This document shows, piece by piece, positions 1 to 5,563 of a DNA stretch of 5,563 nt. The position numbers and the translations under genes are program-made. The notes beneath the pieces are model-generated. The model was not told where the DNA came from. It ran no database searches and saw only the letters and a program-made list of their open reading frames with translations. Source of the DNA: Acidobacteriota bacterium. GTDB taxonomy: Bacteria > Acidobacteriota > Terriglobia > Terriglobales > Acidobacteriaceae. The DNA is taken from NCBI GenBank assembly GCA_021819255.1, contig JAKART010000185.1, forward strand, positions 1 to 5,563, in the 5' to 3' direction. How positions within the stretch are numbered: position 1 is the first letter of the stretch; each line of letters starts with the position of its first letter.

Positions 1-28
1 GGTGTAAGCAAGGGGAACGACTCCTGTG

Positions 29-52
29 GGCGTTTTCCTCAATGAAAACGCC
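29..52. repeat. Perfect inverted repeat / hairpin at the window start
   Basis: GGCGTTTTC (29-37) and GAAAACGCC (44-52) are exact reverse complements around a 6-base loop, CTCAAT, giving a 9-bp stem. Further out, GGTGTA (1-6) is complementary to TACACC (71-76), with short additional matches between (AGC 7-9 with GCT 64-66, GGG 13-15 with CCC 61-63), so a longer interrupted stem is possible. There is no T-run after it on either strand, so it is not a classic intrinsic terminator. It may be the end signal of a gene lying outside the window, a dispersed palindromic repeat, or a structured RNA. The stem is directly visible; its role is unknown. Confidence 0.55.
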
Positions 53-120
53 ACTGAACACCCGCTTCCGTACACCCATCATCAGGGAAAATGGTCTAGG
101 ATGCCGAGCCCGGAGAGCGT

Positions 121-159
121 GGAGCAATTGCCCCCGAAGGGGAAGCCGCTGGGGGCTCC
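121..159. other. GC-rich competing hairpins upstream of xseA
   Basis: GGAGC (121-125) can pair with GCTCC (155-159), and the C-run at 131-135 can pair with the G-run at 151-155. The same C-run can instead form a tight hairpin with the nearer GGGG (CCCC 132-135, loop GAA, GGGG 139-142). The two folds exclude each other. No T-tract follows. The element lies upstream of the predicted xseA promoter box, so it more likely belongs to the 3' end of an upstream transcript than to an xseA leader. In such GC-rich DNA short matches like these can arise by chance. Confidence 0.25.
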
Positions 160-182
160 TTCCGCACCTTCCGTCCGCGGGC

Positions 183-188
183 TAGACT
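183..188 (+). promoter_or_regulatory. Candidate -10 box for xseA
   Basis: TAGACT matches the TATAAT consensus at four of six positions and ends nine bases before the xseA ATG. A start site about seven bases downstream would leave almost no 5' leader. No purine-rich ribosome binding site is seen between the box and the ATG, which fits a leaderless or nearly leaderless mRNA. The region 17 bases further upstream (TTCCGC at 160-165) is only a poor -35 match. A near-identical TAGACTC sequence lies before the acyltransferase gene. This is inference from spacing and similarity only. Confidence 0.35.
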
Positions 189-197
189 CTTGTGTAG

Positions 198-1928
198 ATG
201 CCTGACGAAATCCCCAGTCTCGCCGATCTTCGCCGCTCCCGCATGCGCAGGCCGGCGCCGGTGAAGCGTGTCCCCCTTTCGTTGTTTGAGGCCGTGGATC
301 CAGACGAAAGTCCGAAAGAAGATGATGTTGCGCCAGGGCCGGTCCGTTCGCGGGCATTGAGCGCCCAGGCTGGAGTGCTTCCAGCGGAGCCGCTTCCGGC
401 GGCGCAGAATCCAACCCCCGCAGATCGAAACCAGATGGATGCGCCGGAGCGGCCTCCCGCAGAGGCGGAGAAGAGGGATGGGTTTCCAACGGCCGTCCCG
501 CCTGAGGTCTTCAGCGTAGGAGGACTCGTCCGCCATGTCCGGAACCTGGTGGAACGCACCCACAACCGCGTCACGGTGGAGGGCGAAATCTCCAACTGGC
601 GCCCGGCTTCGAGCGGCCACTGCTACTTCACTTTGAAGGACGCCGAGGCACAGCTCTCGATCGTTCTCTTTCGCCGCCAGGCAGCTCTGTTGCGCTTCCG
701 CCCCAAAGATGGAGATTCCGTGCGCGTCTCCGGTTCGCTGTCCGTGTACGAGCCGCGCGGTCAGCTTCAGCTTGTGGCAGAGACGATGCAGCAGACCGGG
801 TTGGGCGCTGTTCTAGCCGCTACCCAGGCCTTGAAGGAACGCTTACGGAAGGAGGGTCTGTTCGCCAACGCCCGGCCGCTACCTCCGTTTCCGCGTTGCA
901 TCGGCGTGGTGACCAGCCTGCAAGGCGCGGCGCTGCGCGACATCATCAAGGTCTGCCGCCGTCGCCATGCCGGGGTCCGTTTGCTGATCTATCCAGCCTC
1001 CGTGCAGGGCCCGAACTGCGCGGCCGAGGTGGCGGCGGGCGTCCGCTGGTTCAGCCTGCGCGCGCAGCAGGCAGCCCAGGCGGAAGGCGATCTTTCCGCC
1101 TCGGAGATGCAGGCGTCGGATCTTCCCCCTGCAAGCGGCTCTCCAAGAGGCCGGGAAGGCCATCCGGACGCGGGTGTCGCGGACGTCATTCTGGTGGCGC
1201 GTGGTGGAGGCTCCTGGGAGGATCTCCACGGTTTCGACGCCGAGGAAGTCGCGCGGGCGATTGCCAGTTCGTATCTTCCGGTGATTACCGGCATCGGCCA
1301 TGCCACAGACACCACCATTGCCGATGCGGCTGCGGACCATCACGCCCCTACGCCTTCCGCCGCTGCGGAGATTCTTACCGCCGGTTACTACGGGCTGGCC
1401 GATAGGCTCGCCCCTCTGAGGACGCGGCTGATGCGCGCCTGCAACTACAACGTTCTGCGCCTGCGGCAGAGCGTCTCCGCGCGGAACGCGGAGGCGATTC
1501 TGCGCAAGGTCCAAACCGGATTGGAGAGGCGTGCGCAGCGTCTGGACGATCTTACCGGTCGCAGCCAAGTCTCTGTGGAGAAGACCCTTCGCCGCCATCT
1601 GGCGCGCCTGACGCAACTGGAGAGCAGGATCAGCCGGCAGCACGTCTCGCTCCGTCTGGCAAGGAATCGCCATAGCCTGCAAGCCCAGGAGCAGCGCCTC
1701 CGTGGGGCTCACGCCGGCCTTTGGCAGCCTGCGGCCAGCCGCCTGGATCGCGCTGCCACACGGCTGGAGGCGCTGAGCCCCTACCGTGTTCTGGAACGAG
1801 GCTATGCGCTGGTCTATGGCCCCGACGGCGGTCTGCTGCGCCGCTCCAGCCAGGTCGGCGCTGGAGCTGCGATTACGGCCCAACTCGCCCAGGGCCGCCT
1901 GCGCGCCACGGTGGACACCAGCGAGTAG
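198..1928 (+). CDS. xseA: Exodeoxyribonuclease VII large subunit
   Basis: This 576-residue protein is the catalytic subunit of exonuclease VII, which degrades single-stranded DNA from both ends into short oligonucleotides and acts with the small subunit XseB in the cytoplasm. Domains in order: a non-conserved Pro/Ala/Arg-rich N-terminal tail (about 1-102); an OB-fold nucleic-acid-binding domain (about 104-200, with VEGEISNW, GHCYFTLKD and YEPRG); the catalytic domain (about 200-400); a charged helical, coiled-coil-like region (about 400-525); and a conserved C-terminal segment (LSPYRVLERGYALV, from 526). Aligned from memory to E. coli XseA (456 residues), the catalytic residues are all present: D248 (GAALRDI), R335 (ARGGGSWEDL), H368 and D371 (GHATD). 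The protein is about 120 residues longer than E. coli XseA, from the N-terminal tail plus an insert of roughly 37 residues at about 290-327. An in-frame TAG directly precedes the chosen ATG. An internal ATG (codon 80, base 435) would remove most of the tail, but neither start has a clear ribosome binding site. xseB is not next to it. Confidence 0.95.
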   Translation: MPDEIPSLADLRRSRMRRPAPVKRVPLSLFEAVDPDESPKEDDVAPGPVRSRALSAQAGVLPAEPLPAAQNPTPADRNQMDAPERPPAEAEKRDGFPTAVPPEVFSVGGLVRHVRNLVERTHNRVTVEGEISNWRPASSGHCYFTLKDAEAQLSIVLFRRQAALLRFRPKDGDSVRVSGSLSVYEPRGQLQLVAETMQQTGLGAVLAATQALKERLRKEGLFANARPLPPFPRCIGVVTSLQGAALRDIIKVCRRRHAGVRLLIYPASVQGPNCAAEVAAGVRWFSLRAQQAAQAEGDLSASEMQASDLPPASGSPRGREGHPDAGVADVILVARGGGSWEDLHGFDAEEVARAIASSYLPVITGIGHATDTTIADAAADHHAPTPSAAAEILTAGYYGLADRLAPLRTRLMRACNYNVLRLRQSVSARNAEAILRKVQTGLERRAQRLDDLTGRSQVSVEKTLRRHLARLTQLESRISRQHVSLRLARNRHSLQAQEQRLRGAHAGLWQPAASRLDRAATRLEALSPYRVLERGYALVYGPDGGLLRRSSQVGAGAAITAQLAQGRLRATVDTSE

Positions 1929-1991
1929 CAACCTGCAGGGCAGCCAGGCCGGGGTGAGCGAACCAGGCCTCCGGTTTGCTGAAATCTCGCG

Positions 1992-2016
1992 CCCTGCGGA
2001 AGACGGGGTCGCAGGG
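1992..2016. other. Hairpin in the xseA-glmM gap
   Basis: CCCTGCG (1992-1998) and CGCAGGG (2010-2016) are exact reverse complements around an 11-base loop, 64 bases after the xseA stop. There is no T-run after the stem, so intrinsic termination is possible but not shown. The position fits an end-of-transcript structure for xseA. No gene is supported anywhere in this 237-base gap; open frames crossing it are continuations of out-of-frame reading through xseA and glmM. Confidence 0.3.
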
Positions 2017-2095
2017 AGCGTCGTCTGCCGGGTGGTTCGCGTGGGGTCTGCGCTGCGAAAGATCGCTCCTTCAACAGATTCAGAGTTTCACGCCC

Positions 2096-2108
2096 GATCC
2101 CGGGGATC
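2096..2108. promoter_or_regulatory. Short palindrome upstream of the glmM promoter (possible operator)
   Basis: GATCCC (2096-2101) and GGGATC (2103-2108) are exact inverted halves around a single central G. The palindrome covers the position where the -35 region would fall for the extended -10 box at 2124-2132. That location would suit a regulator-binding site, but no regulator can be named, and a 13-base palindrome in GC-rich DNA may be chance. Confidence 0.22.
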
Positions 2109-2123
2109 CATCCACAGCGAGAT

Positions 2124-2132
2124 TGCTCTAAC
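2124..2132 (+). promoter_or_regulatory. Candidate extended -10 promoter for glmM
   Basis: TG followed by one base and then TCTAAC (2127-2132) resembles an extended -10 element, with four of six matches to TATAAT. No good -35 box is visible, which extended -10 promoters can do without. The predicted start near 2139-2140 gives a leader of about 26 bases that carries the glmM ribosome binding site. It supports glmM, and possibly the acyltransferase behind it, being transcribed independently of xseA. Confidence 0.4.
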
Positions 2133-2154
2133 ATCAAGGATGCAAATCGAGTTT

Positions 2155-2160
2155 GAAGGA
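2155..2160 (+). promoter_or_regulatory. Ribosome binding site of glmM
   Basis: GAAGGA lies five bases before the ATG at 2166, a normal Shine-Dalgarno sequence and spacing. It fixes the glmM start, which is also where the conserved family N-terminus (KLFGTDGIR) begins. Confidence 0.7.
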
Positions 2161-2165
2161 CGAGC

Positions 2166-3533
2166 ATGCGCAAGTTATTCGGAACAGACGGAATTCGAGC
2201 GGTGGCCGGCGAGGCGCCGCTGGACAGGCGCACCATCTATGCGGTTGGCGTTGCTCTTGCCACCCGGTTGGCCACGGAGGCCCACTTTGGCGCGCCCTCC
2301 GAGGGGCAGGTGAGGGTGGTGATGGGCATGGACACGCGCGAGAGCGGGCCGTGGATCGGCGCCATGCTGGCTGCCGGGCTCCGCGACGCGGGGGCCAGAG
2401 TCGAGTCGGCTGGAATCATCACCACCCCGGCGATCGCTTTCCTGGCGCGCCGGCACGGCTTTCAAGCCGGGGTGGTCATCTCGGCCAGCCACAATCCGTG
2501 GAGAGACAACGGCATCAAGGTCTTCGGCGGCGATGGTTACAAGCTCCCGGACGAGGTGGAGATCGGCATCGAGGAGGAGATCGACCGAGTGCTGGCCGCA
2601 GACCCGAAGCTGCCGGAGGCGCCGGAAGCTCCCGAGGCGAACGAGAGGTATCGCGCGGATTACATTCGCTTCCTGCTGGATGCGGTTCCGGGCCTCTCTC
2701 TGGACAACCGGCACATCGTGTTGGATTGCGCCAACGGAGCTGCCGGCATGGTCGCGCCTCAGCTTTTTCAGTCTTTGCACGGCACGGTGGAGATCACTCA
2801 CGCTTCCCCGGACGGGCGGAACATCAACGAACAGTGCGGCGCGCTGCATGCCGAGATCGTCGCCGCCCAGGTGAAGGTCTCTGGCGCGACGCTGGGGATC
2901 ACCTTTGACGGCGATGCGGACCGCGCTCTGTTTGCCGATGAGAACGGCAAGGTGGTGAACGGCGATGCAGTGATGCTGGCCTGCGCGCGGGACTTGCAGG
3001 CCCGCGGCGAATTGGCGAACAACCTGGTGGTGGCTACGACCATGTCCAACATGGGTCTGGAGGCCGCCTTTTCCCGTACGGGGATTCGCATGCTGCGCGC
3101 TCCGGTGGGCGACAAGTATGTTCTGGAAGAGATGCGCAACTCAGGGGCAGCGCTGGGAGGAGAGCAGTCCGGCCACATTTTGTTCCCCGCCCGCGCCACC
3201 ACCGGCGATGGTCTGCTCACCGCGCTGCTGGTGCTGGATCTGATTCACCGCAGTGGGCTGGCGCTCGGCCGGCTGATCGCGGACCTGACCAACTACCCGC
3301 AGATCATCCTGAATGTGAAGGTGCGGGAGAAGCGGCCGCTGGACACGATTCCAGCGGTGGTGGCCACGATCAAGGCGGCAGAGCAGGACCTGAAGGATAC
3401 GGGCCGCATTGTGATCCGCTACTCCGGAACGGAGGCGCTGGCCCGGGTGATGATTGAGGCGGCCAGTGAAGAGGCGATGCATCGCCACGCGAACGCGATC
3501 GCCGCCGCGATCCGCGCCGAGCTTGGAGCGTAG
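2166..3533 (+). CDS. glmM: Phosphoglucosamine mutase
   Basis: GlmM interconverts glucosamine-6-phosphate and glucosamine-1-phosphate, the cytoplasmic step before GlmU makes UDP-GlcNAc for peptidoglycan and lipid A. The 455-residue length is typical (about 445-450). Family motifs appear in the expected order: N-terminal LFGTDGIRAVAG (4-15); the active-site loop ISASHNP (105-111), with the serine phosphorylated in the active enzyme at S108; the metal-binding DGDADR (248-253); the sugar-binding GEQSGH (332-337); and the C-terminal phosphate-binding loop RYSGTEALARVMIE (418-431). The opening LFGTDGIR and overall pattern favour GlmM over phosphomannomutase/phosphoglucomutase relatives. A Pro-Glu-Ala tripeptide is repeated three times at about 150-158, in a variable linker. 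The start is supported by a good ribosome binding site. The gene follows xseA after 237 bases with its own candidate promoter, and the acyltransferase start lies 24 bases downstream, suggesting co-transcription. Confidence 0.97.
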   Translation: MRKLFGTDGIRAVAGEAPLDRRTIYAVGVALATRLATEAHFGAPSEGQVRVVMGMDTRESGPWIGAMLAAGLRDAGARVESAGIITTPAIAFLARRHGFQAGVVISASHNPWRDNGIKVFGGDGYKLPDEVEIGIEEEIDRVLAADPKLPEAPEAPEANERYRADYIRFLLDAVPGLSLDNRHIVLDCANGAAGMVAPQLFQSLHGTVEITHASPDGRNINEQCGALHAEIVAAQVKVSGATLGITFDGDADRALFADENGKVVNGDAVMLACARDLQARGELANNLVVATTMSNMGLEAAFSRTGIRMLRAPVGDKYVLEEMRNSGAALGGEQSGHILFPARATTGDGLLTALLVLDLIHRSGLALGRLIADLTNYPQIILNVKVREKRPLDTIPAVVATIKAAEQDLKDTGRIVIRYSGTEALARVMIEAASEEAMHRHANAIAAAIRAELGA

Positions 3534-3550
3534 GGCGGCTTGGCAGGCGG

Positions 3551-3556
3551 TAGACT
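3551..3556 (+). promoter_or_regulatory. TAGACT box at the acyltransferase start
   Basis: This TAGACT is the same hexamer as the one before xseA, and both are followed by C. It ends one base before the GTG at 3558 and seven bases before a second in-frame GTG at 3564. If it is a -10 element, transcription would begin at about 3563-3564 and produce a leaderless mRNA starting at the second GTG. It could equally be a chance match within a glmM-acyltransferase operon. Confidence 0.25.
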
Positions 3557-3557
3557 C

Positions 3558-4217
3558 GTGAGCGTGCAGGTTTTCACGTGGAAGCAGAGGCTGGTGCTGG
3601 CGATTGTGCCCCCGCTGGTGGCCTGCATGGTGCGGGCGCTGGGGGCGACGCTGCGCTATCGCGATGTGTGCGCTCCGGGAACGGTTGCGGGACAGTTGAT
3701 TCCGGGGCGAGGAATCTTCTGCTTCTGGCACAGCGGCACCTTGATCTGCGCACATCGTTTTCGGGACATGGGCGTGGCGATTCTGATCTCGAGGTCGTTC
3801 GATGGGGAGCTGATCGCCCGGACGGTGGAGCGGCTGGGCTTTGTGGCGGTGCGGGGATCGAGTTCAAGGGGTGGGGCCACGGCGCTGCGTATCATGCAGG
3901 AGGCCTACGCGGACGGACACAAGTGCGCATTTACCGCCGATGGGCCGAGGGGACCGGCGCGCGTGGCCAAGCCCGGGCCGGTGCATCTGGCGGAGCTGAC
4001 GAGCGCTGCGTGGATTGGAGCGTACCACGCCGAGCCGTCGCGAGCGTGGTATCTGAAGAGCTGGGATCGTTTCGCGATTCCCAAACCGTTTGCGACGGTG
4101 ACGGTGGGGTGGGCGGCGCACGTCGGCGCGGATCTGGAGCGGCTGCAGAGGGCTATGGAAGAGGCGGTGGGGCTGGCGGGGGCGGGTGAAGCTGCGCGTG
4201 CCGAAGGCCGTGGTTGA
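3558..4217 (+). CDS. DUF374-family lysophospholipid / lipid A acyltransferase
   Basis: The 219-residue protein matches the DUF374 branch of the lysophospholipid acyltransferase superfamily, which transfers fatty acyl groups to lipid acceptors at the cytoplasmic face of the inner membrane. Numbered from the GTG at 3558: a hydrophobic N-terminal segment likely contacting the membrane (about 12-29); FCFWHSG (54-60), with the probable catalytic His58; [11 protein letters not shown] (77-87); VRGSSSRGG (98-106); [16 protein letters not shown] (125-140); and [11 protein letters not shown] (168-178). These blocks fit the family in order and spacing. As I recall, LpxJ, the late lipid A acyltransferase of Helicobacter and Campylobacter, belongs to DUF374, so a lipid A role is plausible, but the acceptor cannot be read from sequence. 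The start is uncertain: TTG at 3540, GTG at 3558 (chosen; weak AGGCGG at 3545-3550) or GTG at 3564. The C-terminus (from about 205) is a low-complexity Ala/Gly/Glu tail. It sits close behind glmM. Confidence 0.85.
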   Translation: MSVQVFTWKQRLVLAIVPPLVACMVRALGATLRYRDVCAPGTVAGQLIPGRGIFCFWHSGTLICAHRFRDMGVAILISRSFDGELIARTVERLGFVAVRGSSSRGGATALRIMQEAYADGHKCAFTADGPRGPARVAKPGPVHLAELTSAAWIGAYHAEPSRAWYLKSWDRFAIPKPFATVTVGWAAHVGADLERLQRAMEEAVGLAGAGEAARAEGRG

Positions 4218-4309
4218 GGATCGTCAGGATACGGCGGCGCTGGATGGTGGAAGGCGATTGCAGCCTCTGGCGGCTGGAGCCGGTCAGCGGGAGCCGTGAT
4301 GGAGGATAT

Positions 4310-4315
4310 GGAGGG
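4310..4315 (+). promoter_or_regulatory. Ribosome binding site deciding the queA start
   Basis: GGAGGG lies three bases before the ATG at 4319, a slightly short spacing; a second GGAGG at 4301-4305 lies 13 bases away. Together with the homologous N-terminus, this favours the ATG at 4319 over the in-frame TTG at 4214, which would overlap the acyltransferase stop by four bases. Confidence 0.55.
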
Positions 4316-4318
4316 CGG

Positions 4319-5542
4319 ATGCTGGTTTCAGAGTTTCACTACGATCTTCCTGAAGAGTTGATTGCGCAGCGGCCGGTAGAGGTGCGCGGGATGAGCCGGT
4401 TGCTGGCGCTGGACCGCAGGACCGGACGGTTTGAGGACTACAGCTTCCGGGAGCTGCCGGAGTTGCTGCGGGCCGGGGATCTGCTGGTGCTGAATGATTC
4501 GCGCGTCTTTCCGGCGCGGCTCAATTCCCGCCGTTGGGGGCGCATGGCGCAGACCAGCGCGGCGGAGCAGGCGGGAGATGCGGCTCCGAGAGGACCGATG
4601 CCGCAAGGATTGCTGGAGGTGCTTTTGACCGAGCGGCTGGGCGGAGCTGCCGCCGCGCGGCCGGAGATAGGAGCAGACAGAGCCGGAGCAGAAGGATCCG
4701 TAGAAGGACAGGAGTGGAGCGCTCTGGTGAAACCGGCCAGGAAGGCTCCCGTGGGGGAGAGGCTGCTGTTCTTTGCGCCGGGCTCTGAGGAGGTGCTGCT
4801 GCGGGCGACGGTGACCGGAGCCGGAGAGTTTGGCGAGCGGAGGCTGCGGTTTGATCCAGTGCGGGATTTCTACGCGGTGCTGGAGCGGATCGGGCACCTG
4901 CCGTTGCCCCCCTACATTCATCGGGAGAAGGATGTCCCGGACCGGGAGGAGGATCGCGAGCGGTACCAGACGGTGTACTCTCATCCACTGGGCCGTGAGG
5001 ATGTGGCAGGATCAGCCGCTGCTCCCACGGCGGGGCTGCACTTTACGCCGGAGATTCTTACCGATCTGCGTCAGCGTGGCGTGGAGATGGCAACGCTGAC
5101 GCTGCACGTGGGGCTGGGAACCTTTCAGCCGGTGCGGGTGAGCCGGACCGAGGAGATTCGTCTCCATGCGGAGTGCTATACGATCTCCGCCGAGGCGGCC
5201 GAGGCGGTGAACCGGGCGCGGGCCGAGGGGCGACGGATCGTTGCGGTGGGCACGACGAGTACGCGGACGCTGGAACATGTGGCTCGCGAGGCGGAGGCGC
5301 GCGGCGCGGAGATTGGGTCGGCGTTCTGGCCGCACTCAGGAAGTACGAGCCTGTTTCTTTCGCCGGGTGCGGAGTTCAAGGTGGTGAGCGGGTTAATTAC
5401 GAACTTCCATCTTCCCGAGTCGACGCTGCTGATGCTGGTGTCAGCCTTTGCGGGGCGGGAGCGCGTGCTGGCTGCTTACGCATACGCGGTGGAGCGGCGG
5501 TACCGGTTCTTCAGCTATGGGGACTGCATGTTGATTACTTAG
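4319..5542 (+). CDS. queA: S-adenosylmethionine:tRNA ribosyltransferase-isomerase
   Basis: QueA transfers and rearranges the ribosyl part of S-adenosylmethionine onto preQ1 in tRNA, making epoxyqueuosine, the step before queuosine at wobble position 34 of GUN-anticodon tRNAs. The 407-residue protein carries the family signatures: N-terminal [15 protein letters not shown] (5-19); [16 protein letters not shown] (53-68); [10 protein letters not shown] (191-200); YQTVYS (216-221); AAPTAGLHF (234-242); [12 protein letters not shown] (261-272); [10 protein letters not shown] (310-319); [19 protein letters not shown] (361-379); and YRFFSYGD (395-402). It is about 50 residues longer than E. coli QueA (356), mainly from Ala/Gly/Glu-rich inserts at about 75-97 and 109-129 and a short one near 223-229. 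These lie between conserved blocks, so activity is probably kept. The C-terminus ends a few residues after the FSYGD block, where E. coli has a short extra tail. The start is chosen by homology and ribosome binding site; the TTG at 4214 would add 35 residues unlike any QueA I know. It lies 101 bases after the acyltransferase stop. No other queuosine gene is in the window. Confidence 0.96.
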   Translation: MLVSEFHYDLPEELIAQRPVEVRGMSRLLALDRRTGRFEDYSFRELPELLRAGDLLVLNDSRVFPARLNSRRWGRMAQTSAAEQAGDAAPRGPMPQGLLEVLLTERLGGAAAARPEIGADRAGAEGSVEGQEWSALVKPARKAPVGERLLFFAPGSEEVLLRATVTGAGEFGERRLRFDPVRDFYAVLERIGHLPLPPYIHREKDVPDREEDRERYQTVYSHPLGREDVAGSAAAPTAGLHFTPEILTDLRQRGVEMATLTLHVGLGTFQPVRVSRTEEIRLHAECYTISAEAAEAVNRARAEGRRIVAVGTTSTRTLEHVAREAEARGAEIGSAFWPHSGSTSLFLSPGAEFKVVSGLITNFHLPESTLLMLVSAFAGRERVLAAYAYAVERRYRFFSYGDCMLIT

Positions 5543-5563
5543 CCGAAGCGGCCGGCGGGACGG

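Noticed and set aside
82..620. Overlapping - strand open frames covering the xseA tail and upstream region
   Set aside because: Their translations are low-complexity with no family features, and they overlap each other in different frames. They do make the XseA N-terminal tail region worth checking, but no - strand gene can be supported.
1367..1380. The 14-mer GGAGATTCTTACCG, which occurs again at 5050-5063
   Set aside because: Both copies lie in coding sequence and encode Glu-Ile-Leu-Thr in the right place for XseA and QueA, so the match is explained by shared codon choice.
879..1931. A 350-codon open frame on the - strand within xseA
   Set aside because: It lies entirely antisense to xseA, whose motifs are unmistakable. 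Its translation shows no recognisable domain and is Arg/Gln/Gly-rich, as expected for antisense reading of GC-rich coding DNA.
1786..2313. An open frame bridging the end of xseA, the gap and the start of glmM
   Set aside because: It is out of frame with both conserved genes and has no recognisable motif or ribosome binding site. It only looks long because stops are rare in GC-rich DNA.
5543..5563. A possible terminator after queA
   Set aside because: Only 21 bases remain; they are GC-rich and contain short CCG/CGG matches but no convincing stem or T-tract.

Overview
The window carries four co-directional genes on the + strand, all recognisable housekeeping or envelope genes: xseA (exonuclease VII large subunit), glmM (phosphoglucosamine mutase), a DUF374-family lysophospholipid/lipid A type acyltransferase, and queA (queuosine tRNA-modifying enzyme). 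All four look intact, and no gene is supported on the - strand. There is no sign of mobile DNA, CRISPR, tRNA or rRNA. I see no new defence or mobile system here. What stands out is lineage-specific protein extensions and unusual start regions.

The DNA is GC-rich and the proteins are rich in Ala, Arg and Gly. The gene order xseA / glmM / DUF374 acyltransferase / queA, and the TAGACT-like boxes lying almost on top of start codons, remind me of soil Acidobacteriota (Terriglobia-like). That assignment rests on memory of the group and overall appearance, not on a search, so treat it as a moderate-confidence guess. The DUF374 acyltransferase and GlmM fit a Gram-negative, LPS-bearing cell.

Layout. 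Bases 1-197 are non-coding. They hold a strong AT-centred inverted repeat (29-52, with possible outer pairing at 1-6/71-76), a set of GC-rich competing hairpins (121-159) and a -10-like box (183-188) just before the xseA start. xseA occupies 198-1928. A 237-base gap follows, with a hairpin (1992-2016), a short palindrome (2096-2108), an extended -10 promoter candidate (2124-2132) and a good ribosome binding site (2155-2160) for glmM (2166-3533). The acyltransferase follows only 24 bases after glmM (3558-4217). queA begins, on homology, at 4319, 101 bases after the acyltransferase stop, and runs to 5542. The last 21 bases hold nothing recognisable.

Functionally, glmM makes glucosamine-1-phosphate, the precursor of UDP-GlcNAc for peptidoglycan and lipid A. 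The downstream acyltransferase may act on lipid A or a phospholipid, so these two plausibly form an envelope pair. xseA (DNA repair, mismatch repair and degradation of single-stranded DNA) and queA (tRNA wobble-base modification) are functionally unrelated neighbours. The partner subunit gene xseB is not in this window.
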